DNA of 64,000 nt from Porphyra umbilicalis (taxonomy: Eukaryota; Rhodophyta; Bangiophyceae; Bangiales; Bangiaceae): positions 1 to 64,000 of the forward strand of contig KV919048.1 in NCBI GenBank assembly GCA_002049455.2. The letters are read 5' to 3'. Below are positions 9,832-21,296 of the stretch, in pieces (the first letter of the stretch is position 1; every line of letters begins with the position of its first letter). The notes beneath the pieces are model-generated. The model was not told the origin of the DNA. It saw nothing but the letters and a program-made list of their open reading frames with translations, and did no database searches. The position numbers and the translations under genes were made by a program.

Positions 9832-12206
9832 CAGTGTGTATCCGTTTATGTGATGGGTGCGTCCAAAAAGTAGCCTACGGAGCGGACCGGTTTGTTGGGG
9901 CCCATGTGAGTTCGTCGGGCCAGAAGTCGCTCGGATAATTCTGATAATTTTGTGCATAAATCTATTGCCTTCGATTGGGCCGGCCGTCGTTGCGCCCAGC
10001 AACCTTTCACAGGACCCCGACCTGCATTGACAGACACACCCGCACCAGACTGTGACAGACGGGCACAGGCGTGTACCCGACTGAAACACACAATATCTCG
10101 CACTCCCCTGGGTTCCGCCACGGACACGAAGAGGCCTCACTCGTCACTCTCACCCGCCAAAACCATGTCAACTGTCTCGTCCACTGCCGCCGCATCATCC
10201 TCCGCCCTCAACCACCGCCGGAGTGCGGACGCGCGGGCACTCTCAGTGAGCCCGTCAAACTTTGCGGCCATGGAGGTGTTGGCCATGAGTGCCACCAACT
10301 CGGAGACGTCCTGGTGGAAGTTCTCCGCCACCAGCTTCACCCCGTGGACCTGCCGGCGCACCTCGGCGGCGGCCTCGGTTGGCAGCACGTCGGCCTTGAG
10401 CCAGCAGTTGGCCAACTGCTCCGCCGAAATCTTATCCCACGCCTCCACGATAATCTTGGCCGCGTCCAACAGGTGCGCCTGGCCGCCCTCGTCCAGGCCG
10501 CCACCTCGTGGCACGCGCGGATGCGACCGCCCCGTCGTTATTAACTGGTCTAAATTTTCCACGACCCGCTGCAGCAGCCGCGTTTTGTACCGCCGCTTCA
10601 GGGCCGCGATGAAACCCGCGTCCAGAGGCTGGTACACGGCGGTGATGTTGGGCGGCAGCTCAATCACTGTCACTTGTGGGTCCGACACGCGGGAATGGGA
10701 CTTGAAATTGTCCAAGATGAGGTCGACTTGGCTGCCCGTCCGCGTCCGCAGCTCGGGGACGAACACCTCTGATAACCACCGCGCAAAAATGTTGCTGTCC
10801 GTCCACGCTGACGCCTGCGAAAAATAGGGGAGGGGTGGCTCGTTGCCGTCGCCGGCGAAGCATATCGGCTGCATGGACTTGCCAATCATAGTAATCGGCA
10901 GCTTGTGCTTCCCGGTCGCATTACAGCACAGCGTCAAGGTCACGCGATCTTTGCTCTTCATGGATTTGGAGCCCCGGGCGGTCCGCCGGTCGTCGGCTGG
11001 GACGTAGGAGCGGGAGGGTAGACCACGAAGTAGAAGCCTCGTCTCGTCGACATTGTAAATCAGATCTGGATCAACACCAGCAAGCTGCCGCCGAATCTCA
11101 TCCATGCGTGCCACCGCCTCCGCTATATTGGCGGAAGCGCCGCACCCGTGCAGGGCCACAATGACAATCCCGTGCCGGCGAGCCCAATTCTGCAAGAAGC
11201 CATTGGATGCTGTGAAGTTGGTAATCTCGAGAGCAGTCGCAATCTGTAGCGCCTTGCACCGCAGGATGGCCAGGGACATCGGCACCCGCTTGCGCCCGCG
11301 AGCCCGAACCGCGTGACACCAGGAAAGTATGCAGGCATCAATTTCGGGATAGGAGGTTGTTCTGGATGTAGGTGACTGCACCGACGCCGCCTCGGCCAGC
11401 CGCGCCAGCACGACCGCTCGCCGTCTGGACGCATTCTTGACGGCGGTCTCGGAGTACCGCCCCCCCAGCTGCTGCACGATCCACCGCCACGACTTGCCGC
11501 CGTCCTTCCACGCGATAATCTGCAGCTTGGTGCCCAGGCGCATCGGCGTGCGCTCCTTGCGGACGCCACCCACACGCCGAGAGGGTGCAGGCGCCGCTGG
11601 CGGGGCCGCCACGATAGCGTTGGCCGTCACAGCGGCTGCCCAAACCGCCGCCCGCAGACCCTGCCCCAGCTGAGGGGCGAGCACTGGGTTGGACCGCACA
11701 AGGCTTGCCTCGGCGGCGGCCGTGGCAGCATCAACCGCCGTGGCAATTGCCGTAGGTTATTGTACCTAGAGGGGCGTCTGGAGAGGGGTGGGGAGAGGGG
11801 CGTGCACGGGTACAGTGAGGGCGACAGACAGATACGCCCAAACAACCCAAATGACAGGGTTTATTACCACGCAACCAGGTCCTGCACGACAAGGGTAGGG
11901 CTCGAGATCCTCACGAGACCACCACCACCGAAGGCGGCGATCGAGAAACCGCGAGCGCGGGAGTGGGAGCTTGAAAGGTGGGTGTGGCGACGACGGTCGC
12001 GGGGGCCGTCGCGGTGGACAGCCTTGCATCAAAAAAGGCAGATCCTCGAAGTATCGCATTCAACTCCCTAACTCCCGTGTGAAATACCCTTCTGTAATAT
12101 TGATGGAGCTTGCGGTCTTCTCTGTGGAGCGTTCTCGTGCTTGGCCCGGCTTGATTTTGTGATGGGGGGTCATATAATCACGCTAGATATAAACGGATAC
12201 AGACTG
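9832..12206 (-). mobile_element. Tigger/pogo-like DNA transposon, ends defined
   Basis: The left end reads CAGTGTGTATCCGTTTAT. The reverse complement of the right end (12206 leftward) reads CAGTCTGTATCCGTTTAT, an 18-bp terminal inverted repeat with one mismatch. TA dinucleotides at 9830-9831 and 12207-12208 are the expected target duplication for the Tc1/mariner-pogo superfamily. The 2375-bp element holds one long minus-strand transposase frame (10137-11699). It is plausibly autonomous. About 550 bp at the right end (11700-12206) could hold promoter and leader. Confidence 0.88.
10137..11699 (-). CDS. Tigger/pogo-like transposase (CENP-B/DDE family)
   Basis: This is the transposase of the surrounding element, which cuts and pastes DNA into TA sites. 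An N-terminal helix-turn-helix-like region (MRLGTKLQIIAWKDGGKSW onward) is followed by a CENP-B-like second DNA-binding part (TASNGFLQNWARRHG). The DDE_1-type catalytic core has YNVDETRLLLRG (first Asp), LILDNFKSHS (second Asp) and YQPLDAGFIAALKRR (third acidic position, Asp in this group). The frame is uninterrupted to its stop at 10137. The open frame extends up to 11699, but the first in-frame ATG is at 11543. Upstream there is a stop, so either the ATG at 11543 is used (469 codons with stop) or a short 5' exon supplies the start. The two transposases of this type in the window differ clearly, so they belong to different families. Confidence 0.9.
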   Translation of the reverse strand: MRSNPVLAPQLGQGLRAAVWAAAVTANAIVAAPPAAPAPSRRVGGVRKERTPMRLGTKLQIIAWKDGGKSWRWIVQQLGGRYSETAVKNASRRRAVVLARLAEAASVQSPTSRTTSYPEIDACILSWCHAVRARGRKRVPMSLAILRCKALQIATALEITNFTASNGFLQNWARRHGIVIVALHGCGASANIAEAVARMDEIRRQLAGVDPDLIYNVDETRLLLRGLPSRSYVPADDRRTARGSKSMKSKDRVTLTLCCNATGKHKLPITMIGKSMQPICFAGDGNEPPLPYFSQASAWTDSNIFARWLSEVFVPELRTRTGSQVDLILDNFKSHSRVSDPQVTVIELPPNITAVYQPLDAGFIAALKRRYKTRLLQRVVENLDQLITTGRSHPRVPRGGGLDEGGQAHLLDAAKIIVEAWDKISAEQLANCWLKADVLPTEAAAEVRRQVHGVKLVAENFHQDVSELVALMANTSMAAKFDGLTESARASALRRWLRAEDDAAAVDETVDMVLAGESDE

Positions 12207-14598
12207 TACCGTGAGAGGAGCGCTGCGTGTCCCCCGTCAATCGTCGTCATTTGAGCGGCCAATCGTCCTTCGATCGTCCTTAACTGGATGACACGGAAGG
12301 GGTTCACACGTCTATTCCAGAGTGAATGTGCGGTCGTTCAGGCGATCGGCCGTCATGAGAGAGACACGTTTTGGGTCACCACGTGCCTCTGAGAGCTCCA
12401 AGCGCCGTCACCTGATCAGAGTTCTGTTTCCTTCGGGTCGACTCGTCTCCGAAGGCGACGGCGACACCTAGGTTGTGGGGCCAGCCGTAGCGCGATGGAC
12501 GAGCCAGAGAACGTCACTCGAGCATCCACTGAGGGCAGGGCACGTGCTCCGCAGTTGACGATGATGGCAACGCCACGCAAAGTCTGTTTGAGCGCCCAGA
12601 AAACTAGTCCAGGATGGCCACTTCTATGCCGCATGACCAGTGGCCGGTGGCGTCGGGTGCGGTGGCGGTGGCGCACCCGCGGCCGCCGACGTGCGGCGGC
12701 GCTGTGCAACGGTGGCGCGACGGTTATCGGCGGTAGTGTCGTCTTCGATGGCGGCCGTCGGCGCCGTCGTCAGTGCGACTTCACATTGTCAGTTGGGAGG
12801 GGGCGGGTCGGGTGATGTCGCACTCTACCAACGGCTGTAGATAGCGACCTACGCCACCCTTCTGGGCGACGTATGTCGCATAGTACTCGCAACGGCGGCC
12901 TGTAGGTAGCACCACTGGCAACACATTTACTTTTTGTATAAAGAGTATCACTATTCTCTGGTGCACTGCTGCTTATGAGTTTTTCACAAGCTCTGCACGC
13001 CGTAGTCCGGCGACTATAGCCTTCTCCCACTCGGTCCCATGACCTGTCTGTCAAGTCTTTGTGTCCGTGGGGGGGAGGAAGGGGCTCACCACAGAACGCG
13101 CACCACGTTGAGAGTGAAGCGTAAAGACAACGGGAGCTGGTTCTCTTTCTCTGCCTCTCCCTCCCCCGCACCCCCCCGGCTTACCTCATGCCGCTATGCT
13201 TTCTCGACTCCTGGCCGCCTGCCCGCTCGCCTCACCCTATCTCAGCGGGGCCATCTGCTCGGGCGCGCGCCCCCGTCGCATGGCTCTGTCCAAAGAACTC
13301 ACCGCGCACCGCGCGTATCGCGCGGCATGCTCATCCGTCGGGGTGTCCCTAGCAGGTGCTGCTTGCGTCTAACTCAAGTGCGCTTGAAGTCCGCCACGCG
13401 TCGCACGGCCATCCTGCCCGCCTTGCATTCCGCAGGCCGGCCCATCGGCAATCCCGCCGGCCGGCGTTGCGGGACTGTCCAACCCTGTCTACGCTACAGA
13501 GGCATGGGGAACGGCCGGCGGATCGACGGGCAGACACAGTTGGCAGTCCCCCGAGTAGGCCACTGCAACATGAGGGATAACAACCATGCCAAAAGAGAAA
13601 AACATCGACTAGAAGGGGAAAAAAACTTTGCCTCACAGCTCTGCGTGGTCATCGACACCCCCAAAAAGCTCGCTCTCTGCCCCAGTAAAGCGCAGAGAGG
13701 CATGCTGCAAAGAGGGCACGTCCGCCTGGAACCTCCGCACGCTCGTCCTTGTCATCACCCACCCCGTCTCTCATGGCCTTCCTGCCAAGCCGTGGCCGGA
13801 GAAAATCTACCATGCAAGATAGGCCCCACGACAGTAGCACGAGGGGGTGGGCGCCACATTGATAGGGGGGCGGCCGTTGGTAGGCGGCGGTGGATGGGCG
13901 GAGGTGCGCGGCCAGACGAGTCGCGTGGCCGGAGAAAATCAACCGCGAAGATGATGGGCCCCACATCAGTGGCATGCGAGGGTGGGCGCAACGTCGGTTG
14001 GCGGGCGGCGGTGGGTGAGAGGCGGTGTGCGGCGGGACGCATCGCGCGCCCGTGCTCGGCCAGGGGTACTTAAACAGCACCCTGGAGCTGCTGCGGACAG
14101 ACTTGGTGACGGCTTCCCCCCCCACCATCGTGGACGCTGATGGGAGCGCAGCCAACACCGCGCCTCCGTCCCCCCAATCGGGCACGCTGATGGGGGTGCA
14201 GCCGTCACCGGCCCCTCGCTTTCGTTGGCTGGTCCGCCAGCAGTGCAGGGCTCCGCATCGCACGCCCACTAGACGCGTGGCGTTGCGCGGTTCCGCCAAA
14301 AGCTTGTGCGCGGCCACCATCCAGCACCACCGGTCGCCACAGCGCCGTGACGCAGTGGAAGTCAATTCAGGTCCACAGCGCATGCCTCCCGATTGGTGCC
14401 CCACGACTCTTTTTCGGCCTCGCGCGACGCGGTGTCATGGCGCTTGACCAAATCCGGCAGTGTGATCGAACGATGCCACACGTGGCGACAATCGCGGTCG
14501 TCCTTGGGCTTCGTTCGGCGTCGTTTCGTCCATGACAGCACTCAGATTCATGTCGAACTTCTCGACACAGTCGCGAACGGGCGCTCGGGATCCGCATA
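12207..14598. other. Intergenic stretch without an identified gene
   Basis: Open frames on both strands (for example 13039-14073 plus, 13649-14404 minus) have no recognisable motif and biased Arg/Pro composition. The only structure I see is a diverged two-copy direct repeat at 13791-14056 and short repeats near 14130-14200 (CGCTGATGGG twice). The stretch ends at the TA site of a short Tc1/pogo-type element. Confidence 0.4.
13791..14056. repeat. Two-copy diverged tandem repeat, period about 133 bp
   Basis: The motif CGTGGCCGGAGAAAATC occurs at 13791 and again at 13924, and both copies continue with related G-rich sequence (GGCCCCAC, GGGTGGGCGC, CGGCGGTGG in the same order). The copies differ by many substitutions and small gaps, so the duplication is not recent. 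Confidence 0.6.
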
Positions 14599-15091
14599 CA
14601 GTGCATTCTCGTTATAACGTCCACGGATACAAGAGACTTACGCGAAACAAAACCGAAGTTGGCGTAGATCATATGCGCGCTGGGTAACGAATTGAGGCGC
14701 CAGATACTGTTCAACAGCCATGGCTTCTGGAGCGGACCGCGTCTGGCAGTTCCAAATTTGGTGGTGCGGGGCCTGGTGGTGTGGGACAGTTCGGCTCCAT
14801 ATCAGACAATGTGATGACGGAGTGAGCCGACAGGTAACGGTCTCAGGATTCTGACTGAGAAAAGACGCTGGGGCAGTGGGGGACGTTGCCAGATAAGTAA
14901 TTATGATCGTGACAACGCTCTTCACGGTCCAATCGCACGCGACAAGACTGAAAGGAAGCCTCGAAAGCCGAGCCGCCGCAGCATAGTTCGAAGGCTTCAA
15001 ATCTCTTCAGCGAATCGGATACAAGCGACTTTAAACTTCAATCTGGCAGATTTATGTGAATCAGGGTGAACGTTATAACGAGAATGCACTG
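14599..15091. mobile_element. Non-autonomous Tc1/pogo-type MITE
   Basis: The left end is CAGTGCATTCTCGTTATAAC and the reverse complement of the right end is identical through 22 bases, with near identity to about base 26. TA flanks both ends (14597-14598 and 15092-15093). The 493-bp element has no coding frame. The CAGT start and TA target match the Tigger-type elements in the window, but the rest of the repeat matches neither of them, so its driver is probably a third family. Confidence 0.85.
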
Positions 15092-15463
15092 TATCGGCCT
15101 TCTATGTCGTGAACGCGCCGGCATTCGCGAATGCTTCCGAGCCCTCTGCCTGCCATCTGGTTGGACTTCGCTCAATCTTCTAAATCGTTTCAGGTGCCTT
15201 TGTGGACAGATCCGTCTCGCTGACGTTGTCGGTGATCAGGCCCGTTCGCAGAAGCTGTGCAGCTGCGTGCATGCATGCACCAATCTGCGAAAGAACTAAT
15301 CGCAGCGTGCAGCTGCGGAAAGTATGTTTCTTCAATTTGGTACACAAAGTATGTAATGGTGTGCCCTCGTCGACGACAGCACATGGGCACTGGCTGAGAG
15401 ACGTGGCCACATACGCTGGTCCCTTTCACACCCTTCAGGTCGTCCACTCATTTGCGCCGCACC

Positions 15464-16390
15464 ATGTTGCCACCCGCATGGCAAACAGTAACGGCGGCGT
15501 TTGCTACCAACGCCGCCGCCGCGATGCATTGCCAACGGGATAGTTTTTCCCTTCCGGTCCCCTCCTCTCCCCTGCCATCAAGATTCCACTCTACCACCAC
15601 CGACCCGGCACCACCGCACTTTTCTACCATCCCCCTGACCGTGAACGACATCCAGACTCGCTATCGTGAGCAGTTTTGTCGAGCCATGCGGATGCCTGTT
15701 GATGAATTCGTGGACCTGGTGGACAGCTTGCGCCAGATGCTGCCTCGCCTGAGACTGTCCCCCGCGTGCCGCACGGCCATTTCCTTGCGGTACCTGGGAG
15801 GAGGGAGCTATTTGGACGTTTGCGCCGCCTTTGGAGTTCATCCTTCGATCATGCACCAGGCGCTCGGGGAGGTTGTTGACGCTGTGAACACTACCCCCTC
15901 GCTTGCGTTTGATTTTGGGCTGGGCAATTGCCAGAGGCGGCTGGACTACGCCGGGGGATTTCAATTCCGGCGGAACTCACCGTTTGGTAAAGTTGTTGGC
16001 GCTCTGGATGGCGTGGCGATAGAGCAAGAGCAGCCGCTTGCCTCGGATATTCAGTGCGTTGCGGACTACTATAACCGCAAAGGCTTTGATGCTCTGAACA
16101 CACAAGCAATCTGTGATGCCGACTATCCTTTCCGCTGGATGAGCTGTTTGAGCCCAGGCTCCAGCCATGACTCCTCGGCCTTTGCTCGCACTGAGATCGG
16201 TCGCGCGCTTCTGGATCCGACCAACGTCCTGACACGTGCCACGGCCGAGGATGGGCACTGCATCGTAGCAGACGAGGCTTGTGCGGCGAGTGAGCTGTTG
16301 GCAGTCCCGTGGCCGGGGTGTGGTCGCGGTGACCGATGGAAAGATAGCTACAACTTTCACCTATCTTCCTGTCGTATTCAAATTGAGTAG
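15464..16390 (+). pseudogene. Harbinger-like transposase, 3'-defective
   Basis: The frame is open from 15452; the first ATG is at 15464. The N-terminal part shows the pattern of Harbinger transposases (MRMPVDEFVDLVDSLRQMLP, TAISLRYLGGGSYLDVCAAFG). The first catalytic Asp lies in VGALDGVAIEQEQP, and YYNRKGFDALNTQAICDADYPF and GSSHDSSAF are in place. The second motif region reads IVADEACAASELLAVPWPG, where family members have a Gly-Tyr-Pro rich block. The frame then leaves the family pattern and stops at 16390 without the last block (VVENSFGLLKGRWR type). I therefore call it inactive, unless an intron after about 16310 restores the end. Length is about 308 residues. Confidence 0.75.
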
Positions 16391-16993
16391 GCTTTCGGGA
16401 TGTTGCCTTAGCGCTGGGGTGTGTCTTGACGGCCCCTCCGTGTTCCTTTTCCCAAGCGGCCGAGCCTGGTTTGCGCCTGTTTTCGTCTGCATAATTTCTG
16501 CCGAGGACACGAGAGTGCGAGAGATTTCTTTACTTGACCGTACGGTACTGATTGCGTTGGAGGGGTTGTGTCTCTGGCACCGAACGACTTCGTGAGCGCT
16601 GATCAGCGTGGGCGGCGTCGTGATTGGGAGCGCTCCCATACTCGAATGAGCATGACGGCTCGAGTGGAGAGTCTGGCGGTGCTGCGGCCGGGTGTGGCTC
16701 CAATGCTCTGAATGCGGCAGCGTCAAAAAGAGTTCCACTGTGCTCCATTCCCGCCTCCTTTTGTATCTGAGCACCATGAGAGTTCAGCATACGTCACCCC
16801 ACCCGCCCCCATTTCCACAAACTTGTCATCATGGAGCCTCTCAATCATGTATCGAGAGTATTGCAAGTCGTACAGCCACCATTTTTGCCCGCACAACGCC
16901 AGAAATACCAAGCCAGAAGATGCAGCAAAAACATGCCACTCACGGACAGCTCTCCGATTCAGACTCGCCCAAGTCAATCGACCCACGAGTCGT

Positions 16994-18373
16994 TCATGCG
17001 GCTGGTGGTGACCCCATAGGCGAAGCAGTACCGCCAACCGCACGGCCAGAGGCACCCTCACGACTAGGGGAGATTGCATCCTCCGCCAACGGCAGAAGGA
17101 GTCGCTCGAGCTTCTTTTCGACAGCCGCGATAAAACGAGGGTCGGCGCTGGCCGCACGGAGATTGCTCAGGGTCTCGGAAACGTTGGCGAGCTCCCTGCT
17201 GTCTGCATCCTTGTAGACGGCGGTAGCCATCTTCTCCGCGTTCGCAGCGAACCGCTCCATTTCGCCAATGTCAGCTTCACGCTTTCGCTGTCCCCGATTT
17301 GACGGCTGCGAGCGGGTCGTGTGACCTGCCAGCGGGGGGATGTCTCCCCCGACCCCCGCCGGACCGACTTCCGGGCTCACGCGCTCGAGCACAACGTCAT
17401 TGCCCTTAAAAAGGTAGAAAAAATGGTCCAGCAACGTATCCCCTTTCGAGAAACTGGCCCATAGGTTAGAGTCGTTCTGCTCTGAGCGCGAAGAGTTATT
17501 GTGGGTTCGCGAAAAAAAGAGAGCTACAAGCCAGCAGTTACAACAGAGATGCACACAATCAATGTGGATGGCCGCGAAAACAATCGACTTAGTCATTGAT
17601 ATGTCACATTGACCAGCTAAGATAACCACACACGCCGCAAACACAAGGTGGATACGAACTCAAGAGGCATCACACAGTCGGTATAGGCAACTCCCTACAT
17701 ACTTCAGACCATTTGGTCTTCAATGTCTCACCGGTACGATGATGCGGGTGAGCGTTAGGGTCGATCTCCCCGTCAGCACACTCGACCGGCACATCAAACA
17801 GGTCCGACCCGTTGAAAATCGGCGCCACAACGACCACCCAGACAGCTCCACGGGACTGACGAGCGTCTTGCTGTTGGCGGGACATACGTCCGCGCGACGT
17901 GATTACTCCCGCCGCAACGTCTGGTGTGCATAAATGTGTGCCAGCCTAGCGCGCGCGTTCTTGGAGAAGGCGGGTGCGCGATCTGCAGCACGAGGTCCGC
18001 CCATAGGTACAACAGCGGCAGCCGCGGCCCCCGCCCCTCCCACCCGTGGAGCACCGCTAACAGGAGGAATCGAGGCCCCCACAGATGCGTCTGGCCCTTG
18101 GGTGGTCCCACGGGTGACTACAAGCGACTGGGATGGCGTGTTAACAGTGACTACCTCTCCCCCACCGCTGGCACGTCCACCGCTGACACCCCTAGCGCTG
18201 ACTGGGGGCGGCACGCGAGTTGCTCCCGTCTCGGCCGTCACTCCAGGTGCACGTTGCAGGGCCACCCCATGCACACGACAGCGCTCGGGCAGATCATCTA
18301 TTCGTCCGCGCGTTGGGGGACCGCGACTGCTCAGGAGAGAGCGCATATCCTCCACCGTAACGCGGGATACCAT
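16994..18373 (-). CDS. Harbinger accessory Myb/SANT-like protein (several exons)
   Basis: Harbinger elements encode a second DNA-binding protein that works with the transposase in nuclear import and end binding. Three minus-strand pieces fit one spliced gene. One is an N-terminal Ser/Gly/Thr-rich piece from the ATG at 18373 down to about 17905. A middle piece (about 17885-17670) has AVWVVVVAPIFNGSDLFDVPVE and HRTGETLKTKWSEVCREL. A C-terminal piece (about 17480-16994) has QNDSNLWASFSKGDTLL and a long charged helix (EKKLERLLLPLAED). Exact splice sites are not settled. The layout mirrors the Myb-like gene of the second Harbinger element. It converges with the transposase. Confidence 0.6.
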
Positions 18374-18811
18374 CCTCAAAAGCCAAAGCCAACCGGGGGC
18401 CTGGGGGTGGTGTGAGGTGAATGGGGGGCAATGGGGGAAAGTGGGGGGCGCGTACAGGCCCGAGAGGCAGCGTGCGCGCAGAGCAAAAGCGCGCGCAATT
18501 CTGGGGATCGGTACGAATCCGGTTGTGGTGGCGGTTGCGTACCGACTTGACTGTTCGTGCTGCCACACGCCCCGCTCCGGAGTGACGACAATCCGAATAT
18601 TGAAAATTTATTGACCTACAGAACAAACTACTAGGATTTCGCTCCCAGCACACCGAATGGGAGGCAGCATGCACCGAGCAAGGACCATTGAACATACGCG
18701 GCCCGTCCGCGTATGTTGGCCGCGCATGCACGGGGCATGCACACCCCAGCCAAGGACGTTGCCGGGTGCATGCATGCGCGGCTTGCGACAAGGGTCTGCG
18801 AACGGGCCTCA

Positions 18812-19651
18812 CTCAGGCTGCATTTTTCCACATATAGCGCCACGTGGAGCCACGTGGGACACGTGGGCCCATATTTTGTGGATGAGGAACGTTGTTGGTA
18901 CCGCTCTAGCGTCAGGAGACACAGAGAGTTGCTGAAAACCAGCATCTAAACAGGGGGCGAGGACAGAGCAGGAGGGAGGGGGGGGGAGGAAGACTGCAGG
19001 CCGAAGACAGCTGATGAAGCGGAGGGTGAACGCTTCGGGAAGAAAAAGGGGCGGCTGAGAGGGTAGGGAATGCCTGCCGGAGGGTGAAGGGTCTATCAGA
19101 TGGATGATACTATGATGTGTAAGGCTGTGCTGGTACCTACGGCACTGGTACAGAGTTGCGCTGTGATGGCTCAAGGCCGAGGGGTACGGGGGGCGATGGA
19201 TAGCCCTGAAAAACCCGCATAGAACAACGCGACCACGAACCTCGGACTATGGAGCATCTCAGCTGAGATGTTCTATAGCCAGAGGCATCTGCAGATGTGC
19301 TGATCACACTTCTTTGTCGACCTTGCGCGAGAAACCTACCCACACGGCCACTACGGGGCTTTGGGGTGCGTCGGGGTGACCTCTCGTCCGCGATCCCAGT
19401 GGTGACCGGGGAGAAAGACGCTCCGCTCGGAATCACTCCCCAAGGGCTATGCGAACGCGGGATTGCAGCGATCGAGCCATGTAATTTTCGCAGCTTTTTT
19501 CCAGCGGAAAATTATGCGCTTTTATGGTCCAGGAGTGCTCCGTTTGAGGCGCACACGGCGTTTTTGGACTGCTGATGAGCTCACGAGTCTAGTGGTTTGA
19601 CTCAGACTGCTTAAGAACTCTTTGATTTTGTTAAATAAACAACGCGTGAAC
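18812..19651. other. Spacer between two Harbinger elements
   Basis: This 840-bp stretch separates the right target duplication of element 1 from the left one of element 2. It has no coding frame that I recognise. The AT-rich patch 19595-19645 lies just before the second element. Confidence 0.4.
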
Positions 19652-20033
19652 TGAGGCCCGTTCGCAGTTGCAAACCGTGTGACGGTATACCGGCGTGACT
19701 GCGGTGTATATCTGCGAAAGACCTTCGGCATACCGTCTCGCACATGAAATCAAGTACATAATAGTTGTCGTCAGAGACGCAGGATTTCTATCGCCATCAG
19801 GCGCGAACAAGACCGACCGTCGAAGCAGCCATGGACCGGCATGGAGCTTGTCAACGCACGGCGACCGCCGACATGGACCCTTTCCCCATCCTACGCGCGG
19901 GCGCCTCCGTGACGTCGCTGGCGGGGATAGTGTACTCTAAACCGAGTGTCATTTTAGCACCCACTCAATACACAACCACTCGCGTTTCTTTTTCCCATGT
20001 GCGGGCTCGTTACGGTCCCACTTTGAGCGCGCA

Positions 20034-20240
20034 GTGCGCATCTCAGACGGCGCGTTTCGTGCCTTGGTGGGCACTTTGCGTCCTCGCTTACCTCGCCCCG
20101 GTTTCTCCGCCCGGGTCCGCACAGCTTTTGCCCTGCGCTACATGGGTGGCGGCAGCTACGTTGACATCTGCATCGTCTTCTGCGTGCACTCGGCAAGTGT
20201 CTACCGCCATTGCGGTCAGCTACCGTGTCGCACGCCGCGA
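20034..20240 (+). pseudogene. Fragment of a Harbinger-like transposase (N-terminal part)
   Basis: The translation ISDGAFRALVGTLRPRLPRP followed by TAFALRYMGGGSYVDICIVF and HSASVYRH matches, position for position, the N-terminal part of the transposase at 15464 (EFVDLVDSLRQMLPRL, TAISLRYLGGGSYLDVCAAFG). After about 20240 the similarity ends and no catalytic block follows. It is a relic, on the strand opposite to the transposase of the surrounding element. Confidence 0.65.
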
Positions 20241-21296
20241 TGGGTGTTCCCAACAGAGGGGGGGTGGGCGGGAACGGTGTGCAGTTTGACAGGGCGGCGG
20301 GTGGGGAGGGTTGCATCGAACAGTGCCATGCAGCGCGGTGCGTCTCGAGTGGGCTGCGGGGTCGACTTCTCAGTGGCCGATTCGGAAATTCAAGGGTGCA
20401 GCACGCTGTGCTCGCCTCTGCTTTGACGATTGATGCGAAAAGCGGCCTTGATTGCTCAATGGAGGGGGACCCCTCCTCGAGGCGTCGCTTTGGGCGCGCC
20501 GTGATGACATCCGTGGTCACCCGATGAAAAATCCGTGCAAAATACAAACGATGTGACGAGAATTGCTTTCAAATCTTCTGTATGCTGCGAGAGGCGTGAA
20601 GTGTCAGCGGCAACTCTGAAGCGGAACGGCCACGCAATCGGCCAGCGGAGGAGCCGTGTCGCACGGAAACTACATTCCGCACCCCTGCTGCTCGCTCGGT
20701 GACCAGTAAGCAATGCCCAGGGGGCAAATCCAGGGGGGCACGACGCGAGCGTGGGCGAATACGTTGCACGCCCCAAGCGCCAGCGAGGAGAGCCCAGCCC
20801 GATGCCGGCCAACGCCGCAACGCTGTCACGGGCATGAGTCGAGCGCCCTCTGTACCTCGTCATGTCTTCACAGTGTACACGGAACCATCTGGAGCCAGCA
20901 ATTTGGTCCAGTGTGGGCGTGGGTACGATGATGCTGCCACAAGAGCGCGTCACGGGGGGTTCCGACCGGTGCACCCAAATGGGCATGCGTGCGCCCACCT
21001 GAGACAGCCGCGGTTGCGGCGCCACGGGCGGTCGCCGGTTGCACATGTAGCTCCCTGCCGAGGGACGAGGCACCGATACCGCTGTATGTGGTGGCCCGTG
21101 CAGCCCGCCCTCTCTCTTCTCGTCTCACGGCGTCTGCGCAAGGGGTCGCTGCCGCTTCGGCTAACCATCTCCCCCCGCATCTGCGCACGTGCGCATTACA
21201 TGCGTCGGGATGATCCCCGTGCTCCTCTCCTCGCGCACCTTCTATCCCCCTTTTTATTCTGCCTCCGGGAGCCACTCATTGTTTGTATCTGCTCCG

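Larger units (their letters stand above)
15239..18808. mobile_element. PIF/Harbinger-like DNA transposon 1, ends defined
   Basis: The left end reads GGCCCGTTCGCAGA and the reverse complement of the right end reads the same 14 bases. Both ends then carry a second shared block (GCATGCATGCACC) about 30 bases in. The flanks are TCA at 15236-15238 and 18809-18811, a 3-bp target duplication as expected for this superfamily. The 3570-bp element carries a plus-strand transposase near the left end and a convergent minus-strand Myb/SANT-like gene near the right end, the usual two-gene layout of Harbinger. A hairpin lies near the right end (18691-18717). Confidence 0.88.

Noticed and set aside
12416-12840. 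Short GC-rich frames with CGG-type repeats as a possible gene
   Set aside because: No start context, domain or conserved block; both strands are equally open.
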